A stretch of DNA of 10,084 nt from Clostridium sp. UBA5530 (lineage in GTDB: Bacteria > Bacillota > Clostridia > Clostridiales > Clostridiaceae): positions 1 to 10,084 of the forward strand of contig DINW01000057.1 in assembly GCA_002423705.1 (NCBI GenBank). Reading direction: 5' to 3'. Of the stretch, positions 1-6,660 are shown in pieces. The position numbers were made by a program, and so were the translations under genes. The notes below the pieces were generated by a model. The model saw only the letters and a list, made by a program, of their open reading frames with translations. It was not told the DNA's origin and searched no databases. The stretch's first letter is position 1. Every line of letters begins with the position of its first letter.

Positions 1-83
1 ATGATACAGTACATGAAATGTGCAAAGATGAAGCAAGACACGGAATGGCTTTCAAAGGATTATTAAACAGATATTTTAAATAA
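1..83 (+). CDS. Reverse-rubrerythrin / NADH peroxidase-type protein, C-terminal fragment
   Basis: Only the last 26 residues are in the window, read in frame 3 to TAA at 81-83. They include HEMCKDEARHG, the final helix of a rubrerythrin-type diiron four-helix bundle, with the ExxH pair (E and H of DEARH) that contributes iron ligands. The protein ends directly after GLLNRYFK. Classical rubrerythrins end in a rubredoxin domain with CxxC motifs, so an end in the diiron domain points to the reversed domain order. In that arrangement rubredoxin is N-terminal, as in clostridial reverse rubrerythrin / NADH peroxidase. Such proteins reduce H2O2 in the cytoplasm of anaerobes using electrons from NADH via rubredoxin-type carriers. 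The rest of the gene lies outside the window, so this rests on a short match recalled from the family. A terminator follows immediately. Confidence 0.75.
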   Translation, partial: DTVHEMCKDEARHGMAFKGLLNRYFK

Positions 84-93
84 GATATATATC

Positions 94-129
94 AAGGGAC
101 TCATTGAAATTTTCAATGGGTCCCTTTTT
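94..129 (+). terminator. Intrinsic terminator after the rubrerythrin-type gene
   Basis: The arm AAGGGACTCATTGA (94-107) pairs with TCAATGGGTCCCTT (113-126), with one G-U pair and a five-base loop. The 3' arm runs into TTTTT (125-129). It lies 11 bases after the stop codon and separates this gene from the phospholipase gene. Confidence 0.9.
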
Positions 130-174
130 AGCAATAAGAATTTTTAAATATTTATAAGTGTGATTTCAGGGAGA

Positions 175-200
175 ATCTCTTTACTACCTAAGTAAAGGAT
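175..200. promoter_or_regulatory. Inverted repeat upstream of the phospholipase gene
   Basis: CTTTACT (179-185) and AGTAAAG (191-197) form a 7-bp dyad around a five-base centre. It can extend by three pairs (ATC 175-177 with GAT 198-200) if T178 bulges. It lies about 60 bases upstream of the candidate -10 element, so it could be an operator or a small hairpin. A run of seven T occurs 24 bases downstream (224-230), too far away for a standard terminator. The role is unknown. Confidence 0.3.
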
Positions 201-234
201 AGTCTTAATGAAAGTTATGCTGATTTTTTTGTTC

Positions 235-264
235 TAATTTTAATATATACCCCTATTATATAAT
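235..264 (+). promoter_or_regulatory. Candidate promoter of the phospholipase gene
   Basis: A perfect TATAAT lies at 259-264. The best -35 at an allowed distance is the poor TAATTT (235-240, 18-base spacer). Transcription would start near 271, giving a leader of about 37 bases. The -10 is convincing by sequence; the -35 is not. Confidence 0.4.
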
Positions 265-294
265 GTAAGATTATTTGGAATAATAAAAATAGAA

Positions 295-301
295 AGAGGT
301 G
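295..301 (+). promoter_or_regulatory. Ribosome binding site fixing the start at 308
   Basis: AGAGGTG ends six bases before ATG 308. An in-frame GTG at 299 lies inside this site and so cannot be the start. Confidence 0.8.
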
Positions 302-307
302 TATGTT

Positions 308-1621
308 ATGAAAACAGCTTTAATATTAGGGGGTGGTGGTGCTCGAGGGTCCTATGAGATTGGAGTTTGGAAAGCACTAAGGGAACTAAAAATAAACATA
401 GATATTGTAGCAGGAACTTCTGTTGGAGCAATAAATGGAGCTATTATAGCCCAAGGAGATTATGATAAAGCATTAAAGTTGTGGCTGTCCATGAAAAACT
501 CTTTAGTATTTGATGGAATTAAGGAAGATGATAAGTTTAACTTAGAATTTTTAGTGAATAAGGTATTGAACAATGAAGAGATTAATATGGAACCACTAAG
601 AAAGCTTTTAGAAGAGACTATAGAAGAGGAGAGAATAAGAAATTCTTCTATAGAACTTGGAATAGTAACAATAGAAAAGGACTGCCATAAACCTAGAGAA
701 GTATTTATAGAAGAAATAGAAAAAGATAAACTTATAGATTATATAATGGCTAGTGCATGCCTGTATCCATTAGTAAAGCCTCAAGATATTAATGGGAAAA
801 AGTATATGGATGGAGGAATTTATGATAATTTACCTGTTAATATGGCATTGAAACATGGCGCAGAAAAAATTATTGCAGTGGATCTTAAAGCTATAGGTAT
901 GGTAAAGGAGAATGTCATAGAAGAAGTAAAAGATCTTATAAGAATAAGTCCAAACTGGGATTTAGGATCTATAATAGAATTTGATCATTACCAAATAAAA
1001 AAGAACATAGAAATTGGATATGCTGATACCATGAAGGCTTTTGAAGTGTTAGATGGGTATAAGTACACCTTCATAAAAGGAGAAGATAGATGGATAGAAA
1101 AAACATGTTATGAATTTATGGCAAAGATATATTCATTAATTGATAAAAGCTTTCTAGAGGAGATGTTCCCAGATATAGAAGAAATTAAAACGCTAAATAA
1201 AAACTTTAATGAATTTTTAGGCCATGGAATTGAAGGAAAAGATTTTGCTTTAAAGTGCGGAGAAAAAGCAGGAGAAATTTTTGGAGTGGATTTTACCCCA
1301 GTATATACCTTTAATACTTTTAAAAGTCACTTAAAAAAGGGGATTGAACCTATAAAGGAATATTTGGATATAACTTTATACAAAGATGGTGATATAGATA
1401 GTATGGAGATGATGAAACAGTTGAAAAATTTACTGGATAAGAAAATTAGAACTTTAGTAATAGCCAGGTTAATGCAAGATATCATTAAATATAATGATAA
1501 TATTAGCCATGGCATTTTAAATAAAACTATCATTGGCAAAAAGTTTATTATGAGACTTTTATCTATGATGAATGACGAGTTTAAAGCTGCTCTATTTTTA
1601 ACATCATCTCATAGCGTGTAA
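308..1621 (+). CDS. Patatin-like phospholipase family protein
   Basis: This 437-residue protein opens with a patatin-type hydrolase fold. The glycine-rich oxyanion loop is GGGGARG (8-14), the nucleophile elbow is GTSVG (36-40, Ser38), and the second dyad residue is Asp168 in DGG (168-170). The complete Ser/Asp dyad predicts an active lipid acyl hydrolase acting on phospholipids or other acyl esters. There is no signal peptide, so it is probably cytoplasmic or attached to the inner membrane face. The patatin core accounts for roughly residues 1-200. The remaining ~235 residues are charged, largely helical by composition, and carry no motif I recognise. ATG 308 is chosen over the upstream in-frame GTG because AGAGGTG sits six bases before it. 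The gene stands alone between a terminator upstream and the long leader of the hydrogenase operon downstream. Its physiological substrate cannot be read from the sequence. Confidence 0.88.
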   Translation: MKTALILGGGGARGSYEIGVWKALRELKINIDIVAGTSVGAINGAIIAQGDYDKALKLWLSMKNSLVFDGIKEDDKFNLEFLVNKVLNNEEINMEPLRKLLEETIEEERIRNSSIELGIVTIEKDCHKPREVFIEEIEKDKLIDYIMASACLYPLVKPQDINGKKYMDGGIYDNLPVNMALKHGAEKIIAVDLKAIGMVKENVIEEVKDLIRISPNWDLGSIIEFDHYQIKKNIEIGYADTMKAFEVLDGYKYTFIKGEDRWIEKTCYEFMAKIYSLIDKSFLEEMFPDIEEIKTLNKNFNEFLGHGIEGKDFALKCGEKAGEIFGVDFTPVYTFNTFKSHLKKGIEPIKEYLDITLYKDGDIDSMEMMKQLKNLLDKKIRTLVIARLMQDIIKYNDNISHGILNKTIIGKKFIMRLLSMMNDEFKAALFLTSSHSV

Positions 1622-1840
1622 ACATGAAAAAATAATTATCAAGGCAATTTACTAATGGGTAAAAATTTCATCATAATAAGCATTATTTCATATTTTTTCA
1701 TTAAGGTAGATGTTAATTTAATTAAATATTTTCCATCTGAAAGCATATTGATAAAAAAGAGATTTACTAAGAACATATTATTACAAATACAAGAAAAGTA
1801 GTAAAAATTAAAGGAAAATATAATATATCAATGTGTAAAT
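1622..1840. other. AT-rich intergenic stretch without a recognisable gene
   Basis: Between the phospholipase gene and the hydrogenase operon there is about 300 bp of very AT-rich DNA. I see no coding frame, no tRNA and no convincing intrinsic terminator. The only small stem is ATAAT/ATTAT around 1674-1685, and it is too weak to count. The downstream end holds the regulatory sites listed separately. Confidence 0.6.
1819..1824 (+). promoter_or_regulatory. Candidate -10 element of the hydrogenase operon (distal)
   Basis: This is a perfect TATAAT with no good -35 at 16-18 bases. If used, transcription would start near 1831, just ahead of the Rex-like palindrome, leaving a leader of about 95 bases. 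The alternative is TTGAAA (1865-1870) with GAAAAT (1888-1893) at 17 bases. Confidence 0.3.
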
Positions 1841-1858
1841 TGGTTAATTAATTAACAT
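1841..1858. promoter_or_regulatory. Putative Rex (NADH/NAD+ sensor) operator
   Basis: The 18-base site TGGTTAATTAATTAACAT matches the Rex consensus TTGTTAA-N4-TTAACAA at 12 of the 14 defined positions. The inner TTAA/TTAA half-sites are correct; the mismatches are G1842 and T1858. It lies between two possible promoters and 69 bases before the first gene of the hydrogenase operon. Rex represses fermentation and hydrogenase genes in Clostridia when NADH is low. AT-rich DNA makes TTAA palindromes common, so this is a good candidate rather than a proven site. Confidence 0.55.
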
Positions 1859-1864
1859 AGTTAC

Positions 1865-1893
1865 TTGAAAAAAAGACTTAATTTTGAGAAAAT
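1865..1893 (+). promoter_or_regulatory. Candidate proximal promoter of the hydrogenase operon
   Basis: TTGAAA (1865-1870) is followed after 17 bases by GAAAAT (1888-1893), a four-of-six match to TATAAT. The Rex-like palindrome ends six bases before the -35, a position from which a bound repressor could block polymerase. The weak -10 keeps confidence low. Confidence 0.3.
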
Positions 1894-1911
1894 AAGAATA
1901 AGATAAATATA

Positions 1912-1920
1912 AAAGGGGTG
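1912..1920 (+). promoter_or_regulatory. Ribosome binding site fixing the hfsA start at 1927
   Basis: AAAGGGGTG lies six bases before ATG 1927. The in-frame GTG at 1918 is part of this site and is rejected as a start. Confidence 0.8.
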
Positions 1921-1926
1921 GGGAAA

Positions 1927-2172
1927 ATGAAAGTATTAAAGGTATGTATTGGAAGCGCGTGTCACTTAAAAGGATCCTATGATGTTATAGAGGAATTTAA
2001 GAAACTCATTAAGAAAAACAATTTAGAAAATCAAATTGAACTGAAAGCTGCCTTTTGTCTTGGACATTGTACTGAAGCTGTTTCAGTGGAGTGCTGGGAT
2101 GGAAAAATATTATCTGTCTCTAAGGAAAACATAGATAAGATTTTTAACGATGAAATCTTGCCAAAGCTTTAA
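1927..2172 (+). CDS. hfsA: NuoE-like thioredoxin-fold [2Fe-2S] ferredoxin (HfsA-like)
   Basis: This small 81-residue protein has the thioredoxin-like [2Fe-2S] pattern of the NuoE/24-kDa subunit family: C-x4-C (Cys7, Cys12) and C-x3-C (Cys44, Cys48 in CLGHC). It corresponds to the ferredoxin domain alone, without the N-terminal helical region of full NuoE. It should be a soluble one-electron carrier. No NuoF-like flavoprotein with FMN/NADH sites is present in the operon, so it is not part of a visible bifurcating HydABC complex. Its likely partners are the two hydrogenase-family proteins downstream. It is the first gene of the operon, 12 bases ahead of the next. The symbol follows the gene order of the Thermoanaerobacterium saccharolyticum hfs locus; the fold call is firmer than the name. 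Confidence 0.85.
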   Translation: MKVLKVCIGSACHLKGSYDVIEEFKKLIKKNNLENQIELKAAFCLGHCTEAVSVECWDGKILSVSKENIDKIFNDEILPKL

Positions 2173-2184
2173 GGGGGCTATTAC

Positions 2185-3894
2185 ATGGGGGTTATTAAAT
2201 TTTTAGAAACCAACTGTAGAAATTGTTACTCTTGCGTAAGAGCCTGTGAAGTAAATGCCATACGAGTAAAGAATGAGCAAGCAGAAGTGGTAGAGGAAAG
2301 ATGTATAGCCTGTGGTAGATGTATCAAGGCTTGCCATAGTAATGCTAAGGAAATAGCAACAGATATACAAAAGGTAAAGTCTTTATTAAAAAGGAAAGAA
2401 AAAGTTGCAGTGTCTATAGCTCCATCTTTTGTTGCAGCCTTTGGAAAGTTAAGCAATAAGCTAAGTGGTGCCCTTAGATATTTAGGATTTAGTTATATAG
2501 AAGAGACTGCTATTGGCGCAGAATTTGTAAATAAAGAATATGAAAAATACATTGAAACACTAGATGGTACATGCTATATAACAAGTTCTTGTGCAGCAGT
2601 AAATGAATTAGTTGAAAAATATTATCCAGAGATTATTTCTAGCTTAATACCAGTAATTTCTCCTATGATATGCCATAAGCGTCTTATGGTAGAGAAATAT
2701 GGTGAAGACACAAAGGTAGTATTCATAGGTCCATGTATAGCTAAAAAAAATGAAGCTAAAGAGGAAGGCAATATAGATGCCGTAATAACCTTTGATGAAC
2801 TGGTAAATTGGTTTATAGAAGAACAAATAAATTTAGAATCCTTTGAAGAAGTGCCCTTTGACGCTATATCTACAACGGAAAGAAGATATCCAACTGTAGG
2901 AGGCGTAACCTTTAACATGGATAAGGATAAGATCCCAAGACAAATAATTCATGTAGATGGTATAAAGGAGTGCATAGATGCCCTTAATAGAATAAAACAA
3001 GGAGCTTTCAAAGATGGGTTTATAGAAATGAATTTATGTAGGCATGGATGTATTGATGGACCTGCTATGCCGGAAAATGGACTATCCCCCTATGAAAGGC
3101 TTCAAATAATAAAGGATTATGCTAATATTTGTGAAAAAACTAACGATGTCAGCAATGGATATACAAAAGATTTTAATATAGATATGGAGAGAAGGTTTAT
3201 CTCTAAATTTAAACCATTAAAAGAACCAAGTGAAAAAGAGATAAAAGAAATATTATCAAGAATCGGTAAAAATACATTAAAGGATGAATTGAACTGTGGA
3301 AGTTGTGGATATAGGACTTGTAGGGATAAAGCTATAGCAGTATATAATGGCTTAGCAGAACCAACAATGTGTTTACCCTTTATGAAACAAAAAGCAGAAA
3401 ATTTATCAAATGTGATTTTCGATATGACCCCAACCATAATAATGGTTATAGATGAGAATTTAAGGATTATAGATTACAACGCAGCAGCAGAAAAGTTCTT
3501 TAAGGTAAAGAAAAATATAGCAATAGGTTTAGATATAGAATTACTTATTCCTACAGACATAATAAAGGAATTTTTACAGTCAGAACAAGATATTATAAGT
3601 AAAAAGGCCTATTTAGAAAATAAGGATGCAACGGTATTAGAAAGTGTAATTGCAGTAGAAAATTCTAATGCTACATTAGTAATACTAAATGATTTTACAG
3701 ATACATTAAAACAAGAGGAAAGCTTACGACAAATGAGAATAAACGCTATAGAAATGGCACAGCAAGTTATAGATAAACAAATGACAGTGGCCCAAGAGAT
3801 AGCTAGTTTATTAGGGGAGACTACCGCGGAAACAAAGGTGTCTTTAACTAAGTTAAAGAGGGTAGTACAAGGAGAAGAGGTAGATTTGAAATGA
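2185..3894 (+). CDS. hfsB: PAS-containing sensory-type [FeFe] hydrogenase (HfsB-like, group C type)
   Basis: The 569-residue protein begins with two [4Fe-4S] ferredoxin motifs (Cys11/14/17/21 and Cys40/43/46/50). The H-cluster domain (about 70-350) keeps all four cluster cysteines: Cys136 in TSSCAA, Cys184 in PCIAKK, and Cys285 and Cys289 in LCRHGC. The usual proton-shuttle Cys of TSCCP is Ser135, and the Met of motif L3 is Asn283. A further Fe-S motif follows (CGSCGYRTC with Cys371/374/379, then Cys396), then a PAS domain (about 405-510) and a helical tail. Fewer catalytic residues plus a PAS domain is the pattern of sensory (group C) hydrogenases, which probably detect H2 or redox state rather than turn it over fast. 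AAGGGGG precedes ATG 2185 by seven bases. The stop overlaps the next start in ATGA, so translation of sensor and phosphatase is probably coupled. Confidence 0.9.
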   Translation: MGVIKFLETNCRNCYSCVRACEVNAIRVKNEQAEVVEERCIACGRCIKACHSNAKEIATDIQKVKSLLKRKEKVAVSIAPSFVAAFGKLSNKLSGALRYLGFSYIEETAIGAEFVNKEYEKYIETLDGTCYITSSCAAVNELVEKYYPEIISSLIPVISPMICHKRLMVEKYGEDTKVVFIGPCIAKKNEAKEEGNIDAVITFDELVNWFIEEQINLESFEEVPFDAISTTERRYPTVGGVTFNMDKDKIPRQIIHVDGIKECIDALNRIKQGAFKDGFIEMNLCRHGCIDGPAMPENGLSPYERLQIIKDYANICEKTNDVSNGYTKDFNIDMERRFISKFKPLKEPSEKEIKEILSRIGKNTLKDELNCGSCGYRTCRDKAIAVYNGLAEPTMCLPFMKQKAENLSNVIFDMTPTIIMVIDENLRIIDYNAAAEKFFKVKKNIAIGLDIELLIPTDIIKEFLQSEQDIISKKAYLENKDATVLESVIAVENSNATLVILNDFTDTLKQEESLRQMRINAIEMAQQVIDKQMTVAQEIASLLGETTAETKVSLTKLKRVVQGEEVDLK

Positions 3895-5051
3895 GTTTTT
3901 TTGTTGACTATGCAGCAGTGAATTTAAATAAATTTGGGGAGGAGCTGTGTGGTGATACTGTAGAATTTTTTCGATCTAAAGATAGCTCCATTGCGGTGTT
4001 ATCAGATGGATTAGGTAGTGGAGTAAAGGCTAATATTCTTTCAACCCTTACAGCTAAAATAGCTATTACCATGTTAAAGGAAGGGCTTCCTATTGAGGAA
4101 GTTGTAGATACTATCATTCATACTCTTCCAGTATGTCAAGTTAGAAAACTTGCATACTCTACTTTTACCATAGTGAAAATAGATGACAAGGGTATGGTTT
4201 ACGTAGTTGAATTTGATAATCCTAACTTATTTTTCATTCATGACAATAAAATTGAGAATCTAGAAAGTTCTGTTATTAATATAAATGGAAGAAAAATAAA
4301 AGAAAGCACATTTCAAATCGTAGAAGGAGATACTTTAGTATTTGTCAGTGATGGAGCAATCCATGCTGGTGTAGGAAATTTAATGAATCTAGGATGGGGA
4401 TGGAGTGAAGTTGCGGACTTTATTGAGAGAATGCCTCACTATGCAATGTCATCCAAAGAAATAGCAAACAAATTATTGGATGCATGTGATGCTCTATATA
4501 TAGGAGAACCGGGAGATGACACTACTGTTGTTGCATTAAAACTTATAAGGCCTAAAAAAGTAACTCTTTTTTCAGGTCCACCTAAGGATTACACTAAAGA
4601 TAAAGAAATAGTAAGGGATCTTATGGAGGGTGCCGGTGAAAAAATAGTATGTGGTGGGACTGCCTCAAACATAGTATCTAGAGAACTTCAGGAGAATATG
4701 GAAATAGATATGGAATATGTGGATAAGAACATACCGCCTATAGCACATATTAAAGGAATTGATTTAGTAACAGAAGGAGTACTTACAATAAGGGCTGCTA
4801 TTGAAAGGCTTAATAAAATAAAAAATTCAACAGATTTAAATTTTTTATATGAGAAAAATGGAGCTGCTAAATTGGCAAGAATACTTTTTGAAGATTGTAC
4901 TCATTTACAAATGCTTATAGGAAGAGCAATAAATCCAGCACATCAAAATCCTGATTTTCCTGAAGAGCTTAGTATTAAGTATAAACTTTTGATGGATCTT
5001 CAAAACACCTTGGAGAGTCTTGGAAAAGTGGTTGAAGTGAAGTACTATTAA
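3891..5051 (+). CDS. hfsC: SpoIIE-family (PP2C-type) serine phosphatase with extra C-terminal domain (HfsC-like)
   Basis: Residues 1 to about 220 form a SpoIIE/PP2C phosphatase domain. All metal-binding acidic motifs are visible: GD at 21-22, SDGLGSG (Asp39), SDG (Asp154) and GDDTTVV (Asp209/210), so it should be an active Mn/Mg-dependent phosphoserine/phosphothreonine phosphatase. There are no membrane segments. Residues ~225-386 form a second domain I cannot name, with a glycine-rich CGGTASNIVSRE stretch (254-265) and GIDLVTEGVLT (289-299). SpoIIE-family enzymes usually dephosphorylate STAS anti-anti-sigma proteins, but no STAS protein or RsbW-like kinase lies nearby, so the target is unknown. 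Its start overlaps the sensory hydrogenase stop by four bases (ATGA), with GAGG ten bases upstream. This fits the phosphatase-linked (C3) class of sensory [FeFe] hydrogenases, in which the hydrogenase is thought to control the phosphatase. Confidence 0.9.
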   Translation: MSFFVDYAAVNLNKFGEELCGDTVEFFRSKDSSIAVLSDGLGSGVKANILSTLTAKIAITMLKEGLPIEEVVDTIIHTLPVCQVRKLAYSTFTIVKIDDKGMVYVVEFDNPNLFFIHDNKIENLESSVININGRKIKESTFQIVEGDTLVFVSDGAIHAGVGNLMNLGWGWSEVADFIERMPHYAMSSKEIANKLLDACDALYIGEPGDDTTVVALKLIRPKKVTLFSGPPKDYTKDKEIVRDLMEGAGEKIVCGGTASNIVSRELQENMEIDMEYVDKNIPPIAHIKGIDLVTEGVLTIRAAIERLNKIKNSTDLNFLYEKNGAAKLARILFEDCTHLQMLIGRAINPAHQNPDFPEELSIKYKLLMDLQNTLESLGKVVEVKYY

Positions 5052-5056
5052 GGAGG
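5051..5056 (+). promoter_or_regulatory. Strong ribosome binding site of hfsD, overlapping the hfsC stop
   Basis: AGGAGG begins on the last base of the hfsC stop codon and lies ten bases before ATG 5067. It is the strongest ribosome binding site in the operon, suggesting that hfsD is made at a higher level than the sensor and phosphatase. Confidence 0.75.
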
Positions 5057-5066
5057 ATATATAATC

Positions 5067-6533
5067 ATGAGAAAATTTGAAAGTCAAGTGCAATTGATAA
5101 AAAACAAAGTATTACAAGAGGTTATAAAAAGAACAAAGGATGGCACCTTTATGGAAAATAGACATAAGATGCCTAAGGATATACTTCCAGGTAATGAACC
5201 TATAACTAGATGTTGCGTATATAAGGAAAGAGAGATAATTTCTCAAAGAATAGATTTAGCTTGTGAAGACATAAAAAATGAAGATTTTATGATAGATATA
5301 TTGGACATAGCATGTGATGAATGTCCAGTACAAAGATTTAAAGTTACGGAAGCTTGTAGAGGGTGCTTAGCTCATAAATGTATACAAGCATGCCCTAGAA
5401 ATGCTATAACTACTGTTAATGGAAAGGCCTATATAGACCAAAAAAAGTGTGTAGAATGTGGAAGGTGTAAGGAAGCATGTCCTTTTAATGCTATATCAGA
5501 TGTTATGCGTCCTTGCAAAAAAGCTTGTGGAAGCAAAGCTATTGAAATTAGAGAAAATAAAAAAGTTGATATAAATAGAGATAAGTGTACAAGCTGCGGG
5601 GCCTGCGTTTACAAATGTCCTTTTGGAGCCGTAACAGATAGAAGTGAAGTAGTATCTATAGTAAAGGCTTTAGAAGAAGGAAAAAAAGATAAAAACAAGA
5701 AAGTTTATGCAGTGATAGCTCCAGCTATAGCTACTCAGTATAATGCTCAAATAGGCCAGATAGTAAGCGCAATAAAGAAGATGGGCTTTGATGATGTAAT
5801 AGAAGCAGCTTTAGGAGCAGATATGGTAGCCCACTATGAGGCCCTTGAATTTGCTGACAGGGTAGGAGAAAATGGTGAAACATGTATGATGACATCATGT
5901 TGTCCAGCATTTGTGGCTCATATAAAAAAGAATTATCCTGAATTAGAAAAACATATATCTACCATGGTATCTCCTATGATAGCAATATCCAGATTTATAA
6001 GAAAAACAGAGCCAGATTGTACAATTGTATTTATAGGGCCATGTACAGCTAAAAAGGAAGAGGCTCGTATAGAGGAATTAAAGGATGCAGTAAACTATGT
6101 CATGACCTTTGAAGAATTAGAAGCTATGATAGACGCTTATGGCATAGTAGTTTCAGAATGTGAAAATGAAACTATGGAAAATGCATCTCACTTTGGTAGA
6201 GTATTTGCAAGGTCCAGTGGAGTTAAGGATGCTGTAGTTGAGGTCATAAAGGAAGAAAATCTAAGTCATATTGAATTTAAGCCATTGGTTTGCAATGGAA
6301 TCGATGAAGTAGATAAAGCATTGAAATTATTAAAGATAGGAAAGCTTCCTTATAATTTTGTAGAAGGAATGATATGCAAAGGTGGATGTATAAATGGACC
6401 AGGGTCACTAACCCACGAACCAAGGGATCAAAGACTAGTAGATGAATATGCAAAGCAAGCCTTAGAGCATGATATAAAGGACTCTTTAAGGGTCTTAGAT
6501 TTAGAAGGAGTTAAACTCCATAGGAACCATTAA
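5067..6533 (+). CDS. hfsD: Cysteine-rich [FeFe] hydrogenase (HfsD-like, resembles group B)
   Basis: This 488-residue cytoplasmic protein has a nearly canonical H-cluster domain (about 210-470). L1 is TSCCPAF (proton-shuttle Cys278, ligand Cys279). L2 is GPCTAKK (Cys326, Lys329). L3 is FVEGMICKGGC (Met435, Cys437, Cys441). The only clear substitution among key residues is Gly324 in place of the usual Met of MPCTAKK. It is therefore the best candidate in this operon for real H2 production or uptake. The Fe-S relay is unusually rich: C97-x2-C-x4-C-x3-C109, C128-x2-C-x2-C-x3-C138, C150-x4-C154, and C174-x2-C-x2-C-x3-C184. Further Cys lie at 49, 50, 66, 83 and 86. Extra cysteines between ferredoxin motifs recall group B [FeFe] hydrogenases, but I cannot confirm the subgroup by eye. 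It is the last gene of the operon, 15 bases after hfsC. The symbol is by gene order with the T. saccharolyticum hfs operon. Confidence 0.88.
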   Translation: MRKFESQVQLIKNKVLQEVIKRTKDGTFMENRHKMPKDILPGNEPITRCCVYKEREIISQRIDLACEDIKNEDFMIDILDIACDECPVQRFKVTEACRGCLAHKCIQACPRNAITTVNGKAYIDQKKCVECGRCKEACPFNAISDVMRPCKKACGSKAIEIRENKKVDINRDKCTSCGACVYKCPFGAVTDRSEVVSIVKALEEGKKDKNKKVYAVIAPAIATQYNAQIGQIVSAIKKMGFDDVIEAALGADMVAHYEALEFADRVGENGETCMMTSCCPAFVAHIKKNYPELEKHISTMVSPMIAISRFIRKTEPDCTIVFIGPCTAKKEEARIEELKDAVNYVMTFEELEAMIDAYGIVVSECENETMENASHFGRVFARSSGVKDAVVEVIKEENLSHIEFKPLVCNGIDEVDKALKLLKIGKLPYNFVEGMICKGGCINGPGSLTHEPRDQRLVDEYAKQALEHDIKDSLRVLDLEGVKLHRNH

Positions 6534-6544
6534 TATTATTTAAT

Positions 6545-6649
6545 AAAGTGAAACTTAGTTTGGCCATAGAAAATATTAGTTGAACTTATCTATGGTAGTA
6601 GTTGTTATTATGCCCATCCTAAAGATAGTGGACATAATAGCAACAGATA
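6545..6649 (+). repeat. Structured interspersed element, copy A (possible RNA)
   Basis: This element starts 11 bases after the hfsD stop and is clearly homologous to 8928-9030. Shared blocks are AAAGTGAAACTTA (6545-6557), GTTGAACTTATCTA (6579-6592), the loop CCTAAAGA (6618-6625) followed by AGTGGA, and AGATA at the end. It can fold into two helices. CCATAG (6564-6569) pairs with CTATGG (6590-6595) and encloses the conserved single-stranded block. A long stem pairs 6601-6617 with 6628-6644 (17 positions, one C-A mismatch, two G-U). The stems differ in sequence from copy B but pair in the same places, as expected for a functional RNA fold. There is no T-run after the long hairpin, so it is not itself a terminator. 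I do not recognise a named RNA family. Confidence 0.7.
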
Positions 6650-6660
6650 CACATGACATT

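Noticed and set aside
1..66. ATG at position 1 opening a 21-codon frame
   Set aside because: The frame-3 reading gives the rubrerythrin tail, and the ATG frame does not resemble a protein.
299..307. GTG start at 299 for the phospholipase, and GTG 1918 for hfsA
   Set aside because: Both codons are inside the Shine-Dalgarno sequence of the next ATG.
1327..1539. Minus-strand open frame inside the phospholipase gene, and similar ones at 2226-2456, 2622-2918, 3117-3437, 3908-4117, 4905-5093, 7916-8260 and 8381-8692
   Set aside because: All lie antisense within well-supported genes, have no ribosome binding sites I could find, and encode low-complexity sequences without motifs.
1927..6533. Electron-bifurcating HydABC hydrogenase
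   Set aside because: A NuoE-like protein is present, but there is no NuoF-like flavoprotein with FMN/NADH sites and the hydrogenases are of other architectures.
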